Notes under the pieces: model-generated
The model's input: only the letters and a program-made list of their open reading frames with translations
Database searches by the model: none
Told to the model about the DNA's origin: nothing
In this document: piece by piece, positions 48,302 through 58,762 of the stretch
Numbering within the stretch: position 1 is the stretch's first letter
Layout of the letters: each line of letters begins with the position of its first letter
Made by a program: the position numbers and the translations under genes
DNA from: Streptomyces sp. cg36
Lineage (GTDB): Bacteria > Actinomycetota > Actinomycetes > Streptomycetales > Streptomycetaceae
Direction of reading: 5' to 3'
Length of the DNA: 64,000 nt
Assembly (NCBI RefSeq): GCF_041080675.1
Contig: NZ_CP163520.1
Span: 2,170,001 to 2,234,000, forward strand

Positions 48302-49600
48302 CTAGGAGATCTTGACCGGGTTCACCACGTCCGCGACCAGCACGAGCAGGGTGAAGCAGATGAAGATCCCGGCGACCACATAGGCGACCGGCATCAGCTT
48401 CGCCACGTCGAAGGGACCCGGGTCGGGGCGCTTGAAGACCCGGGCGACCGCGCGTCGCAGCGACTCCCACAGCGCGCCCGCGATGTGCCCGCCGTCCAGC
48501 GGCAGCAGCGGGAGCATGTTGAAGAGGAACAGGGAGAGGTTGAAGCCCGCGACCAGGAACAGCATCATCGCGATCTGGTTCTCCGGCGGGATGTCCAGGG
48601 TGAACACCTCGCCGCCGACCCGGGCCGCGCCGACGACGCCCATCGGGGAGTCGGCCTTGCGCTCCTCGCCGTTGAAGGCCGCGTTCCACAGGTCGGGGAC
48701 CTTGGAGGGGATCGCGACCAGCGACTTCACGCCCGAGCGCATCATGTCGCCCATGCGGTCCACGGACTGGCCGAAGGACTGCTGGACGATGCCGGTGGCG
48801 GGGCTGAAGCCGAGGAAGCCTGCCGAGGTGGTGCCGGAGGTGTAGTTCCCGGACCCGTCGATCTTCGCGACGTCGTTCTTGATCAGGTTCGCGTGCAGGT
48901 CGACCGGCCTGCCGTCGCGCTCGACGGTGATGGTGGCCGGGCCGATGGTGTCGCGGATGTGCTTCTGCAGCGCCGACCAGTCGCCGACCTTGTCGCCGTT
49001 GAACGCGACGATCTTGTCACCGGCCTTCAGCCCGGCCTGCTTGGCGGGGGCGACCGGGTCCGACGCCCTGCAGCTGTCGCGCTGCTCCTTCTGCGAGATC
49101 ACGCAGTCGGACACCTTGCCCACCTGGGTGGTCTGGGTGTTCACGCCGAACGTCATCATCACGCCGAAGAAGATCGCCACGGCGAGGATCAGGTTCATGA
49201 ACGGCCCGGCGAACATCACGATCACGCGCTTCCACGGCTTGCGCGTGTAGAAGAGCCGCGTCTCGTCGCCCGGCTGGAGCTCCTCGAAGGCCGCCGAGCG
49301 GGCGTCCTCGATCATCCCGCGCCAGGGCGAGGTGGACCGCGCGGTGATCCGGCCGTCCTCCCCGGGCGGGAACATGCCGATCATGCGGATGTATCCGCCG
49401 AGCGGGACGGCCTTGATGCCGTACTCGGTGTCGCCCTTCTTCCGCGACCAGATGGTCGGGCCGAAGCCCACCATGTACTGGGGCACCCGGATGCCGAACA
49501 TCTTGGCGGTGGAGAGGTGGCCCAGCTCGTGCCACGCGATCGAGACGAGCAGGCCGATCACGAAGACGACTATGCCGAGGACCGTCATCAAAATCGTCAT
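48302..49600 (-). CDS. rseP: Site-2 intramembrane zinc protease (RseP/M50 family)
   Basis: A 432-residue intramembrane protease. The zinc motif HELGH (His24, Glu25, His28) lies in the first transmembrane helix, followed by a PDZ domain ([17 protein letters not shown]) and the second metal motif [11 protein letters not shown] in a late helix. Such proteases release membrane-bound anti-sigma or regulatory proteins. The ATG overlaps the dxr stop by four bases, so the two are coupled. The specific substrate is unknown. Confidence 0.95.
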   Translation of the reverse strand: MTILMTVLGIVVFVIGLLVSIAWHELGHLSTAKMFGIRVPQYMVGFGPTIWSRKKGDTEYGIKAVPLGGYIRMIGMFPPGEDGRITARSTSPWRGMIEDARSAAFEELQPGDETRLFYTRKPWKRVIVMFAGPFMNLILAVAIFFGVMMTFGVNTQTTQVGKVSDCVISQKEQRDSCRASDPVAPAKQAGLKAGDKIVAFNGDKVGDWSALQKHIRDTIGPATITVERDGRPVDLHANLIKNDVAKIDGSGNYTSGTTSAGFLGFSPATGIVQQSFGQSVDRMGDMMRSGVKSLVAIPSKVPDLWNAAFNGEERKADSPMGVVGAARVGGEVFTLDIPPENQIAMMLFLVAGFNLSLFLFNMLPLLPLDGGHIAGALWESLRRAVARVFKRPDPGPFDVAKLMPVAYVVAGIFICFTLLVLVADVVNPVKIS

Positions 49601-50847
49601 GCGCGCGCCTCCGCTGTCGCCTTCACCGCGAGTTCACGGGCCCGGGCCCGTGCCCAGGTCTCCGCTTCCAGGACGTCCGAGACCGTGAGGGAGGTTCCCT
49701 CGGCGGGGGTGCCGTGCTCGGCGACGACCTCTGTGACCGTATCCATGATTCCGTTGAAGGGCAGCCGTCCCGCCAGGAACGCGTCCACGCACTCCTCGTT
49801 CGCGGCATTGAACACCGCCGGAGCCGTGTACCCCAGCTCCCCCACGTGCCGGGCGAGTCCCACCGACGGGAACGCCTCGGTGTCCAGCGGGAAGAACTCC
49901 CAGCTCGACGCCTTGGTCCAGTCGAAGGCCGGGGCCGCGTCCGGCACCCGCTCGGGCCAGCCGATGCCGATGGCGATCGGGCCGCGCATGTCGGGCGGGG
50001 TGGCCTGGGCGAGGGTGGAGCCGTCGGTGAACTCGACCATGGAGTGCACGTACGACTGGGGGTGCACGACGACCTCGATGCGGTCGAAGGGGATGTCGTA
50101 GAGCAGGTGCGCCTCGATGACTTCGAGGCCCTTGTTGACCAGCGTCGCCGAGTTCACCGTGATGACCGGGCCCATCGCCCAGGTCGGGTGGGCGAGGGCG
50201 TCCTCGCGGGTGACGTCGGCCAGCTCCGCGCGCGTACGGCCGCGGAAGGGGCCGCCGGAGGCGGTGACCACCAGCTTGCGGACGTCGGCGCGGGTGCCGG
50301 CGGCGAGCGCCTGGAAGAGGGCGGCGTGCTCGGAGTCGACCGGGATGATCTGGCCGGGCGCGGCCAGCGCCTTCACCAGGGGGCCGCCGACGATCAGCGA
50401 CTCCTTGTTGGCGAGCGCCAGCGTGCGGCCCGCCGAGAGGGCGGCCAGCGTGGGCGCCAGGCCGATGGAGCCGGTGATGCCGTTGAGCACGGTGTGGCAC
50501 GCGGAGGCGGCGAGCTCGGTGGCCGCGTCGGGGCCGGCGAGGATCTCGGGCAGCGGCTCGGCGCCGTACTGCGCGGTCAGCGCCTCGCGCAGCGCGGGCA
50601 CCGCGTCCGGCCGGGCGACCGCGACCGTGCGGACCCGCAGCCGTCGCGCCTGCTCGGCCAGGAGCCCGACCCGTCCGCCGGACGCGGCGAGCGCGGTGAC
50701 GCGGAAGCGGTCGGGGTTGCGCAGCACCAGGTCGATGGCCTGGGTGCCGATGGACCCGGTGGCGCCGAGGACGACGATGTCCCGGCGGCCTTCGGCGGGA
50801 TCGAAGGCGAGGTGCGGGTCGGCGAGGGGGGCTGGGCTGTCGCTCAT
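49597..50847 (-). CDS. dxr: 1-deoxy-D-xylulose 5-phosphate reductoisomerase
   Basis: Dxr (IspC) makes 2-C-methyl-D-erythritol 4-phosphate in the MEP pathway with NADPH. The 416-residue protein has [12 protein letters not shown] for [27 protein letters not shown] and [12 protein letters not shown] at the active site. It begins the dxr-rseP pair, an order seen in many bacteria. The ATG at 50847 is preceded by a G-rich tract. Confidence 0.97.
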   Translation of the reverse strand: MSDSPAPLADPHLAFDPAEGRRDIVVLGATGSIGTQAIDLVLRNPDRFRVTALAASGGRVGLLAEQARRLRVRTVAVARPDAVPALREALTAQYGAEPLPEILAGPDAATELAASACHTVLNGITGSIGLAPTLAALSAGRTLALANKESLIVGGPLVKALAAPGQIIPVDSEHAALFQALAAGTRADVRKLVVTASGGPFRGRTRAELADVTREDALAHPTWAMGPVITVNSATLVNKGLEVIEAHLLYDIPFDRIEVVVHPQSYVHSMVEFTDGSTLAQATPPDMRGPIAIGIGWPERVPDAAPAFDWTKASSWEFFPLDTEAFPSVGLARHVGELGYTAPAVFNAANEECVDAFLAGRLPFNGIMDTVTEVVAEHGTPAEGTSLTVSDVLEAETWARARARELAVKATAEARA

Positions 50848-50977
50848 CCCCCCATTGTTGCCTCATCGGCTGTGTGCCGGGACAGCACTCCCCGCCCCCG
50901 CGTCCGCGCGGCGGCCCCGGGGGCCCGGCGGGACACCGGGGGTCCGGGGCCCGCGGTGTCCCAACTGCCGGGCGGAT

Positions 50978-52903
50978 TCAGCGGATCGGGCGGTGGACGT
51001 TCTCGCCCTTGGCCGGTCCCGGGGTGGCGTCCGCGATCCACGGGCCCTCGCCCGAGGGGTCGACGACGCCCTCTTCCAGCCAGGTGTAGGCGCCCGCGAG
51101 GACCCCGGTGACGACCTTGCGGTCCAGGTCGTCGGTGTTGGCCCAGAGCCGGTCGAAGAGTTCGTCGACCCGGATCCTGGCCTGCCGGCAGAAGACGTCG
51201 GCCAGCTGGTACGCCTCCTTGCCGTGCTCTCCGCCGGTGCTCAGCAGCTCCGCCCGTACGCAGGCGGCGCTCATCGCGAAGAGTTCGGCGCCGATGTCCA
51301 CGATCCGGCCGAGGAAGCCCTGCTTGGTCTCCATCCGGCCCTGCCAGCGGGACATGGCGTAGAAGGTGGAGCGGGCCAGCTTGCGGGCGGACCGCTCCAC
51401 GTACCGGATGTGCTGGGCCAGTTCGCCGAACTCGCTGTAGGAGTTGGGGAGTTGGCCCGGCCCGGAGAGCAGTCTGGGCAGCCAGCGGGCGTAGAAGGCG
51501 GCGGCGCCGGCGCCCGCCCTGGCCTTGTCGGGGAGCTTCTTGTCGGGGTCGATCAGATCGCCCGCCACCGACAGGTGCGCGTCGACGGCCTCGCGGGCGA
51601 TCAGCAGGTGCATGATCTCGGTGGAGCCCTCGAAGATCCGGTTGATGCGCAGGTCGCGCAGCATCTGCTCGGCGGGTACGGCCCGCTCGCCGCGGGCGGC
51701 CAGCGAGTCGGCGGTCTCGAAGCCGCGTCCGCCGCGGATCTGGACCAGCTCGTCGGCCATCAGCCAGGCCATTTCGGAGCCGTAGAGCTTGGCCAGCGCC
51801 GCCTCGATGCGGATGTCGTTGCGGTCCTCGTCGGCCATCTGCGAGGACAGGTCGAGGACCGCCTCCAGGGCGAAGGTGGTGGCCGCGATGAAGGAGATCT
51901 TGGAGCCCACGGCCTCGTGCTGGGCGATCGGCTTGCCCCACTGCTCGCGCGCCGCCGACCACTCGCGGGCGATCTTCAGACACCACTTGCCCGCGCCGAC
52001 GCACATCGCGGGCAGCGAGAGGCGGCCGGTGTTCAGCGTGGTCAGGGCGATCTTCAGCCCGGCGCCCTCGGGGCCGATCCGGTGCGCGGCGGGCACCCGC
52101 ACCCGGTGGAAGCGGGTCACGCCGTTCTCCAGGCCGCGCAGGCCCATGAAGGCGTTGCGGTTCTCCACGGTGACGCCCGGCGAGTCGGCCTCCACCACGA
52201 ACGCCGTGATGCCGCCCTTGTGCCCCTCGGACTTCGGCACCCGGGCCATCACGACCAGCAGGTCCGCGACGACGCCGTTGGTGGTCCACAGCTTCACGCC
52301 GTCCAGCACATAGGCGTCGTCGCCGTCCGGGACCGCCGAGGTGGCGAGGCGGGCCGGGTCGGAGCCCACGTCCGGCTCGGTGAGCAGGAAGGCGGAGATG
52401 TCGGTGCGGGCACAGCGCGGCAGGAAGGCGTCCCGCTGCTCCTGGGTGCCGAAGAGCTTCAGCGGCTGGGGCACGCCGATCGACTGGTGGGCCGAGAGCA
52501 GCGCGCCGATCGCGGGGCTGGCGGAACCGGCCAGGGCCAGCGCCTTGTTGTAGTACACCTGGGTGAGGCCGAGCCCGCCGTACTTGGTGTCGATCTTCAT
52601 CCCGAGCGCGCCGAGCTCCTTGAGCCCGTTGATCACCTCGTCGGGGATCCTCGACTCGCGCTCGATGAGGGCGCCGTCGATCTTCGTCTCGCAGAAGTCC
52701 CGCAGCTTGGCGAGGAACGCCTCGCCGCGCTCCACGTCGTCGTGGGCGGGCAGCGGGTGCGGGTGGATGAGGTCGAGCCGGAAGCGGCCGAGGAAGAGTT
52801 CCTTCGCGAAGCTCGGTTTGCGCCAGTCCTGCTCGCGCGCGGCTTCGGCGACCCGGCGCGCTTCGCGCTCGGAGACCTTCGGTGTGCCGTGTGGTGCGGT
52901 CAT
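50978..52903 (-). CDS. Acyl-CoA dehydrogenase
   Basis: A 641-residue flavoprotein, longer than the usual 380 residues because of a C-terminal extension, as in very-long-chain acyl-CoA dehydrogenases. Motifs include FLLTEPDVGSDPARLATSA (FAD contact), AAREQWGKPIAQHEAVGSK, QIRGGRGFE and the RIFEGSTEI region near the active site. The chain length of the substrate cannot be read from the sequence. ATG at 52903 has GAGGAG eight bases upstream; the open frame upstream is unsupported. It is separated from the aldehyde dehydrogenase by a terminator. Confidence 0.93.
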   Translation of the reverse strand: MTAPHGTPKVSEREARRVAEAAREQDWRKPSFAKELFLGRFRLDLIHPHPLPAHDDVERGEAFLAKLRDFCETKIDGALIERESRIPDEVINGLKELGALGMKIDTKYGGLGLTQVYYNKALALAGSASPAIGALLSAHQSIGVPQPLKLFGTQEQRDAFLPRCARTDISAFLLTEPDVGSDPARLATSAVPDGDDAYVLDGVKLWTTNGVVADLLVVMARVPKSEGHKGGITAFVVEADSPGVTVENRNAFMGLRGLENGVTRFHRVRVPAAHRIGPEGAGLKIALTTLNTGRLSLPAMCVGAGKWCLKIAREWSAAREQWGKPIAQHEAVGSKISFIAATTFALEAVLDLSSQMADEDRNDIRIEAALAKLYGSEMAWLMADELVQIRGGRGFETADSLAARGERAVPAEQMLRDLRINRIFEGSTEIMHLLIAREAVDAHLSVAGDLIDPDKKLPDKARAGAGAAAFYARWLPRLLSGPGQLPNSYSEFGELAQHIRYVERSARKLARSTFYAMSRWQGRMETKQGFLGRIVDIGAELFAMSAACVRAELLSTGGEHGKEAYQLADVFCRQARIRVDELFDRLWANTDDLDRKVVTGVLAGAYTWLEEGVVDPSGEGPWIADATPGPAKGENVHRPIR

Positions 52904-53018
52904 GAGGGGTTCTCCTCGCCGCGACGTGTGCGGGGCGCGCACGCACCCCGTTACCGGACAGTGCTACTCGTCCGTATGTACCCGATTCCGGGCGGGCCAG
53001 CCACCCCTCCCACACGAA

Positions 53019-53050
53019 ACGGCCGGACCCCGTCCCCGGGCTCCGGCCGT
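53019..53050 (-). terminator. Terminator after the aldehyde dehydrogenase gene
   Basis: ACGGCCGGA and TCCGGCCGT (nine base pairs) around a 14-base loop that can itself partly pair (CCCCG with CGGGG-like bases), 15 bases after the stop at 53065. Confidence 0.75.
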
Positions 53051-53064
53051 CCTGTGCGTACGTC

Positions 53065-54510
53065 CTAGAGGGCGAGGCCGGTCAGGACCAGCACGCGCTC
53101 GTAGGTGTAGTCGTCCATCGCGTAGCGCACGCCCTCGCGGCCGACGCCGGACGCCTTGGCGCCGCCGTACGGCATCTGGTCGGCGCGGTACGAGGGGACG
53201 TCGCCGACGATCACGCCGCCGACCTCCAGGGCGCGGTGGGCGCGGAACGCGGTCTGCAGGTCGTGCGTGAAGACGCCCGCCTGGAGGCCGTACTTGGAGG
53301 AGTTGACGGCCGCGAACGCCTCGGCCTCGCCGGACACCTTCTGCACGGTGAGGACCGGCCCGAAGACCTCCTCGCGGGCCAGCGTGGTGTCGGCCGGGAC
53401 CTCGGTGAGGACGGTCGGCGCGTAGGCGGCGCCGTCGCGCTTGCCGCCCGCGAGCAGCTCGGCGCCGGCCGCGACGGCCTCGTCGACCCAGGACTCCACG
53501 CGCTTGGCGGCGTCCTCGCTGACCAGCGGGCCGACGTCGGTGGAGGCGTCCGACGGGTCGCCGGTGACCTGCGCGCCGACCGCCGCGACGATCTTCGGCA
53601 GCAGCCGGTCGTAGACGGCGGCGTCGGCGATCACGCGCTGCACGGAGATGCAGGACTGGCCGCCCTGGTAGTTGGAGAAGGTGGCGATGCGGGTCGCCGC
53701 CCAGTCCAGGTCCTCCTCGGAGGCGAAGTCGGCGAGGACGACGGCCGCGCCGTTGCCGCCGAGCTCCAGGGTGCAGTGCTTGCGCGGCACCGAGTCCATG
53801 ATCGCGTAGCCGACCTTGTCGGAGCCGGTGAAGGAGATGACCGGCAGGCGGTCGTCCTGCACCAGGGCCGGCATCTTCTCGTTGGCGACCGGCAGGATGC
53901 TCCAGGAGCCCGCGGGCAGCTCGGTCTCGGCCAGCAGCTCGCCCAGGACGAGACCCGAGAGCGGGGTGGCCGGGGCGGGCTTGAGGATGATCGGCGCGCC
54001 CACCGCGATGGCCGGGGCGACCTTGTGGGCGCACAGGTTCAGCGGGAAGTTGAACGGCGCGATGCCGAGGACGACGCCCTTGGGGAAGCGGCGGGTCAGG
54101 GCGAGCCGGCCCACGCCGCCGCCGTCGGTGTCCAGGCGCTGGGCCTCGCCGCCGTTGAACCGCCGGGCCTCCTCGGCCGCGAAGCGGAAGACGGAGACGG
54201 CACGGCCGACCTCGCCGCGGGCCCACTTGATGGGCTTGCCGTTCTCGGCGGAGATGAGCTGGGCGATCTCCTCGGTGCGCTCGGTGAGGCGCTTGGAGAC
54301 GTGGTCCAGGGCGGCGGCGCGTACGTGCGCGGGGGTCGCGGCGAACTCCTCGACCACGGCGTGCGCGGCGGCGACGGCCTCCTCGACCTGGTCCTCGGTC
54401 GGGACGCTCACCTTGCCGACCAGCCGGCCGTCCCAGGGGGAGGTGACGTCGAAGCTGTCCGCACCGGTGGCCTGGCGGCCGGCGAGCCAGAAGGCGTGGG
54501 TGGAAGTCAT
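53065..54510 (-). CDS. NAD(P)-dependent aldehyde dehydrogenase (probable GABA/amine pathway)
   Basis: A 481-residue aldehyde dehydrogenase with catalytic Cys287 (GGQSCISVQRV), general base Glu249 (CTLELGGNG) and the NAD contact FTGSDKVGYAI. It stands near gabT and a PucR regulator, so oxidation of succinate semialdehyde or a related aminoaldehyde is plausible; the motifs alone do not fix the substrate. ATG at 54510 has a GGAAGGG tract upstream. It lies downstream of the PucR gene on the same strand. Confidence 0.88.
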   Translation of the reverse strand: MTSTHAFWLAGRQATGADSFDVTSPWDGRLVGKVSVPTEDQVEEAVAAAHAVVEEFAATPAHVRAAALDHVSKRLTERTEEIAQLISAENGKPIKWARGEVGRAVSVFRFAAEEARRFNGGEAQRLDTDGGGVGRLALTRRFPKGVVLGIAPFNFPLNLCAHKVAPAIAVGAPIILKPAPATPLSGLVLGELLAETELPAGSWSILPVANEKMPALVQDDRLPVISFTGSDKVGYAIMDSVPRKHCTLELGGNGAAVVLADFASEEDLDWAATRIATFSNYQGGQSCISVQRVIADAAVYDRLLPKIVAAVGAQVTGDPSDASTDVGPLVSEDAAKRVESWVDEAVAAGAELLAGGKRDGAAYAPTVLTEVPADTTLAREEVFGPVLTVQKVSGEAEAFAAVNSSKYGLQAGVFTHDLQTAFRAHRALEVGGVIVGDVPSYRADQMPYGGAKASGVGREGVRYAMDDYTYERVLVLTGLAL

Positions 54511-54734
54511 GTCGAATCCCGGCCCTTCCGAGGTAGATGGGTCTTGCTTGTCCTTCCCACCGTAGGCCGGGGCGGGGCCGCAGGGGTTTGTCCGGGGTGG
54601 AGTGGTGGGCCGCCCGGGCGCACCCTTTTGGCGGGCGGGTCCCTGGCGGGTCGGGGGCGCGGGCGTCCCACCGCGGGCCGCGGCCGGACGGCGCCCCGCG
54701 GAGAGTCACGGGAAGGGGTGGGGCGGGGCGGGGA

Positions 54735-56279
54735 TCACGCCTCCGGCGTCCCCGTCGCCTTCAGCGCCAGCCACAGCTCCATCCGGACGTCCGGGTCGTC
54801 CAGGGAGCGGCCCAGGATCTCCTCCACCCGGCGCATCCGGTAGCGCAGGGTGTGCCGGTGGACGCCCAGGTCCGCCGCCGCCGCGTCCCACTGGCCGTGG
54901 CGCGAGAGCCACGCCCGCAGCGAGGCCACCAGATCGCCCCGCCCGGTCGCGTCGTGCTCGTACAGCGCCCGCAGCATCCCGTCCGCGAACGCCCGTACCG
55001 CGTCGTCGGCGAGCAGCGGCACCAGCGAGCCCGCCACCAGCTCCTCGTGCTCCACCAGGGGGCGCCCGCGCCGCCGGGCCACCGAGAGCGCCTGTTCCGC
55101 CTGGCGGTAGGCCGCCGCCGCGGCGATCGGCCCGGCCGGGGCCGAGAGGCCGGTCACCAGCTCGCCGCCCTCCTCCGGCTCGAAGGCGGCGCAGGCGGCC
55201 ACCGCCTCGCCGCCGTCGGCCGCCAGCACCACGAGCCGCCCGGCCTCCGGCACCACCAGGACCGCCTCCCCGGCGCGGGCCGCCGCGGTCTCCATCGCCT
55301 CGGCGAGGACGCCGGGGTCGGCGGACTCCCCCACGGGTTCGGCGATGACCAGCCGGAACGGGGCGTCCAGCAGCCCGCCGTACAGATCGCCGGCGACGGC
55401 GCGGGCGTGGTCCTGCTGCCCGGAGAGCAGCATCCGCAGCACGGCCGCGCCCAGCCGCTGCTCGGCCTGCTGGAGGGCGCGCGAGCGTTCGGTGGTCAGG
55501 GTGAGGAGCGCGACCGCCGAGTGCACCGCGTACCGCTCGGCCGTGCCCAGCGGCGCGCCCGTGCCGACCGCGAGCGCCCCGCGCGCCCGGCGCCCGGTGC
55601 CGAGCGACTGGAGCTCGACCCGGTCGTCGGAGCTGTCCTCGCGCCCGCCCACCACGGCGCTGGCCGGGGCGGGCCGGTCGCGCAGCCGGGCCACGTCGGC
55701 GGTGAGCCGGGCGGCGCGCTTCCCCGCCCACTCGGGCCGCACCGCGACGACCGCGCCCGCCGTGTCGTACAGCGCGGCCCAGCCGTCCACATGGGCGGCG
55801 AGCCGGGCCAGCAGTTCGCCCGGGCCCTCGGCGAGGGCCGCCCGGGTGAGCTCGCGCTGGGCCTCGAACCCGGCCGTCACCGCCCGGTACTGGTCGGCCG
55901 CGATGGCCGCCGAGACGGCCTTGGAGATCGCCAGGAACGGGGTGCGGCGCGGCACTTCCAGGAGCGGGAAGCCCTCCGCGCGGGCCGCCTCCAGCAGCGC
56001 GTCCGGCACGGTGTCGTAGTTGACGCCGACCCCGAAGCCGAGCCCGACGACCCCGGCGCCGATGAGCCTGCGCACATAGCGGCGCATGGTCGCGGGGTCC
56101 CCGGCGTCCAGCGTCATCGCGGTGGTCAGCAGGAGCTCGCCGCCCTCCAGGTACGGGACGGGGTCGGCGAGCTCGCTCACGTGCGCCCAGCGCACCGGCG
56201 TGGCCAGCCGCTCCCCGCCCGCGCGCACGGTGAGCTTGAGCGCCGAGTGCTGGACGAGGGAGGCGAGGGTGGGCGGCAT
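54735..56279 (-). CDS. PucR family transcriptional regulator
   Basis: A 514-residue regulator in PucR order: N-terminal PucR domain (ALKLTVRAGGERLATPVRWA), a middle GGDEF-like/CdaR domain (RLVIAEPVGESADPGV onward), and a C-terminal helix-turn-helix (GVHRHTLRYRMRRVEEILGR). PucR proteins control purine, amine and GABA-related catabolic genes. Its neighbours (aldehyde dehydrogenase and gabT) make that role likely. ATG at 56279 is set by the conserved N-terminus. Confidence 0.92.
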   Translation of the reverse strand: MPPTLASLVQHSALKLTVRAGGERLATPVRWAHVSELADPVPYLEGGELLLTTAMTLDAGDPATMRRYVRRLIGAGVVGLGFGVGVNYDTVPDALLEAARAEGFPLLEVPRRTPFLAISKAVSAAIAADQYRAVTAGFEAQRELTRAALAEGPGELLARLAAHVDGWAALYDTAGAVVAVRPEWAGKRAARLTADVARLRDRPAPASAVVGGREDSSDDRVELQSLGTGRRARGALAVGTGAPLGTAERYAVHSAVALLTLTTERSRALQQAEQRLGAAVLRMLLSGQQDHARAVAGDLYGGLLDAPFRLVIAEPVGESADPGVLAEAMETAAARAGEAVLVVPEAGRLVVLAADGGEAVAACAAFEPEEGGELVTGLSAPAGPIAAAAAYRQAEQALSVARRRGRPLVEHEELVAGSLVPLLADDAVRAFADGMLRALYEHDATGRGDLVASLRAWLSRHGQWDAAAADLGVHRHTLRYRMRRVEEILGRSLDDPDVRMELWLALKATGTPEA

Positions 56280-56389
56280 GGGGACCTTCGACGACCTTCG
56301 GGGGGAGCTGCGGAGTGCGCCGTCCCGTATGAAGGGCGCACCCCGATTCTGCCAGAACGGCGGGGTCGCGGGGCGCCCGCGACCCCGCC

Positions 56390-58762
56390 TCAGCCGCGCA
56401 GGTCCACCAGGAGCGGCGGGGCGTGCTGCCCCGCGGTGTCGGAGAGCGAGAGGACGGCGTGTCCGGCGGGCAGCTGGTGGGCGAGCTGGGACGCGGACCA
56501 GCGCTCCCGCTCGACCTCGCGGACGGTGACCGCGTCCCGGGTGACCGGCTTGCCCGTGGCGAGCTTGCGCAGGGCGTGCAGGGCCCGGGTGACCGGCTGG
56601 TCGGCGAAGACCGCGTGCTTGGCGACCTCGGTGGTCTCGATCCACTCGGTGCCCCACAGCTGGGAGAGCAGCCGGCCGTCCCAGGTGGTGATCCCGCTGA
56701 ACGCCATGTGGCAGCCGACCGCGCCGAGGAGGGAGGTGTGCAGCCGTTCGGGCACCTCGCCCAGGCCCCGCAGGGCGAGCACCACGCCCGCGTTGGCCTG
56801 CCGCAGCCGCTGTACGCCCCGCACCGAACCGGCGGTGACGGCCTGGCCCGCGTCGTCCAGGACGAGACAGGCGAAGAGCGAGCGGTCCCGGCGGGCGAGG
56901 GCGCTGGTGGTGAACTGGGCCAGCAGCAGCCGGTTCAGCAGCCGGGCCGCCTCCGGGTGGGCCCGCTCGGGCAGGTCGACCCGGACCCGCACCGGGTGTT
57001 CCAGGGCGCGCAGCGTGAACGGGCGGCCGTGCCCGGTGGTGTCGAAGAACGCGGCGAAGGCGGGCCGGTCCAGACAGGCGAGCCGGTCGGCGAGGAGCAG
57101 CCCGGGATCGCCCGGGACGTCGGCCTGGCGGGCCCGGGCGTCCAGCTCGCGGCTGAGGGCCGGGTGGGCCGCGCGGTCCAGGTCGGCGCGGAGGGTGGCC
57201 AGGGCGTCGCCGGAGCCGTCGAGCAGCTCGCGCAGCCGGGGCACCGCCGGGAAGGTGCCGTACGCCGCCCGGTACGGGCCCAGGAGCTGGGCCAGCGCGG
57301 TCGTGGCCCGCCGGACGTCGGCGTCGGGCAGGTCCCCGGCGCACGCCTCGGCGAGCAGGGCGGCGGCCTCGTCGGGGTCGTCGGTCCCGCCGTACAGGTC
57401 GAGGTCGTACTCGGAGAGCGGGTCGCCGGGCCGCACGATCACGTCGTACGCCTCGTCCGCGCCCAGCGGTGTGCCCGCCGCGCCCACCGCGACCACGGCG
57501 GCCTGTCCGGCGAGCGCCTGGAGGGCGAGCGACTCGACCACGGGCCGCACCAGATGGCGGGTCTTGCCCGCGCCGGGGGGGCCGAGCGCCAGCAGCGAGG
57601 TGCCGAGCGCCGCGGGGTCGACGGCCGCGCCCGCGCCCCGGCGTCCGGCCGGACCGTGCTCGCGCTCGACGAACCGGCCGAGCCGCACCTGGGCGGTGAG
57701 CAGGTCGTGGGTGGCGGCCCGGGCCGGCAGGTCGCGGTCGCCCGAGGGGTGCGCGCAGGCGCCCGCCCCCTCGCGCCGCACCGCGTCCGTGAACGCGGCG
57801 AGGCGGGCCGGGTCGGCGAGGACGGAGTCCCAGGCGCGCCGGATGCGGGCGCAGTCCACGTCGTTCATCCGGCCGCTCTCGGCGTCCAGGGCGAGCCGGT
57901 CGGCCGCCGCGTGCTGTCCGGCGGCGCGCAGCTCGGGCCAGTCCGCCGGGCTCTCGGCGCCGGGGGCGGGCCCGGCCGGGCGGGCGCCGGGGGTGCGCAC
58001 GCCGCGCGCGCGCAGCAGGCCGAGCCAGTCGCCCGCCCGGCCGCACACCCACAGCACGGCGGCGACGGCCGTCAGGTGGTAGACGGTGGTCAGGGTGTCG
58101 GTGGCGTCCTTGGTGGCGACCGGGTCGTCGTGGAAGATCCACGAGTGCGGCACCAGGCCGAAGGCCAGCGAGTAGAACGGCAGCACGTCGTCGGCCTGCA
58201 GCAGCAGCCAGGCCAGGACCGCGGCGACGGCGGCGGTGCGCACCGCGCGGGCGGGCTGCGGGTGGTCGACGGCGTAGCGGCGGAAGACCTCGCGCCAGTT
58301 GCCGAAGTGGCCGAAGACGTAGATCACCGCGACGGCGACCAGGCTGTTGTAGACGGCCAGCGCGGTCAGGGCCGCCGGGGGCCTGCGGTGGATCCCCCAC
58401 CAGTCGGACGGCGTGAACAGTTCGAGCGGGACCATCCGGTGCGGCACGTAGCCGTTGCGCCACAGCGACCAGACCAGGACCGCGCCGAGCAGCGCGATCA
58501 GGGCGCCGCTGAGCAGCTGCCGGTCGGGCACCCGGGGCGCGCCGTCCTCGGGGCGCGGCCGGTACCCGTACCGCCACAGGCCCGGCTCGGCCGCGGCGCG
58601 CGGGGTGCGCAGCCACTCGGCGAGCGCGGGGCGGGCGGCGGGGGGCCCGGCCGGGCGGGGCGGGAGCGCGGGCGGCTGCGCCGGGACGGGCGGTGGCCCG
58701 GCCGGGCGCGGCACCGGCCGTGCCTCGGTGCCCCGTGCGTCGTGCGTGCCTTCGGTGTCCAT
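56390..58762 (-). CDS. Membrane VirD4/TraD-like P-loop ATPase
   Basis: A 790-residue protein. A proline-rich cytoplasmic start is followed by about four transmembrane helices (residues ~95-260), then an ATPase domain with Walker A GPPGAGKT (about 393-400) and LVLDDAG in the Walker B position, where VirD4 proteins usually have DEFG. The late part (VRGVQRLRQANAGVVLALRG, HMAFSGITTWDG) matches the TraM-recognition region of type IV coupling proteins. No relaxase or other conjugation gene is near. ATG at 58762 has AGGGG upstream. Confidence 0.83.
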   Translation of the reverse strand: MDTEGTHDARGTEARPVPRPAGPPPVPAQPPALPPRPAGPPAARPALAEWLRTPRAAAEPGLWRYGYRPRPEDGAPRVPDRQLLSGALIALLGAVLVWSLWRNGYVPHRMVPLELFTPSDWWGIHRRPPAALTALAVYNSLVAVAVIYVFGHFGNWREVFRRYAVDHPQPARAVRTAAVAAVLAWLLLQADDVLPFYSLAFGLVPHSWIFHDDPVATKDATDTLTTVYHLTAVAAVLWVCGRAGDWLGLLRARGVRTPGARPAGPAPGAESPADWPELRAAGQHAAADRLALDAESGRMNDVDCARIRRAWDSVLADPARLAAFTDAVRREGAGACAHPSGDRDLPARAATHDLLTAQVRLGRFVEREHGPAGRRGAGAAVDPAALGTSLLALGPPGAGKTRHLVRPVVESLALQALAGQAAVVAVGAAGTPLGADEAYDVIVRPGDPLSEYDLDLYGGTDDPDEAAALLAEACAGDLPDADVRRATTALAQLLGPYRAAYGTFPAVPRLRELLDGSGDALATLRADLDRAAHPALSRELDARARQADVPGDPGLLLADRLACLDRPAFAAFFDTTGHGRPFTLRALEHPVRVRVDLPERAHPEAARLLNRLLLAQFTTSALARRDRSLFACLVLDDAGQAVTAGSVRGVQRLRQANAGVVLALRGLGEVPERLHTSLLGAVGCHMAFSGITTWDGRLLSQLWGTEWIETTEVAKHAVFADQPVTRALHALRKLATGKPVTRDAVTVREVERERWSASQLAHQLPAGHAVLSLSDTAGQHAPPLLVDLRG

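Noticed and set aside
54511..54545. tRNA-like TCGAATCCC sequence
   Set aside because: Only the T-loop-like word is present; no acceptor stem or other arms can be folded around it.
56390..58762. Integrated conjugative element around the VirD4-like gene
   Set aside because: No integrase, relaxase, tra/pilus genes, tRNA target or direct repeats flank it; neighbours are core catabolic genes.
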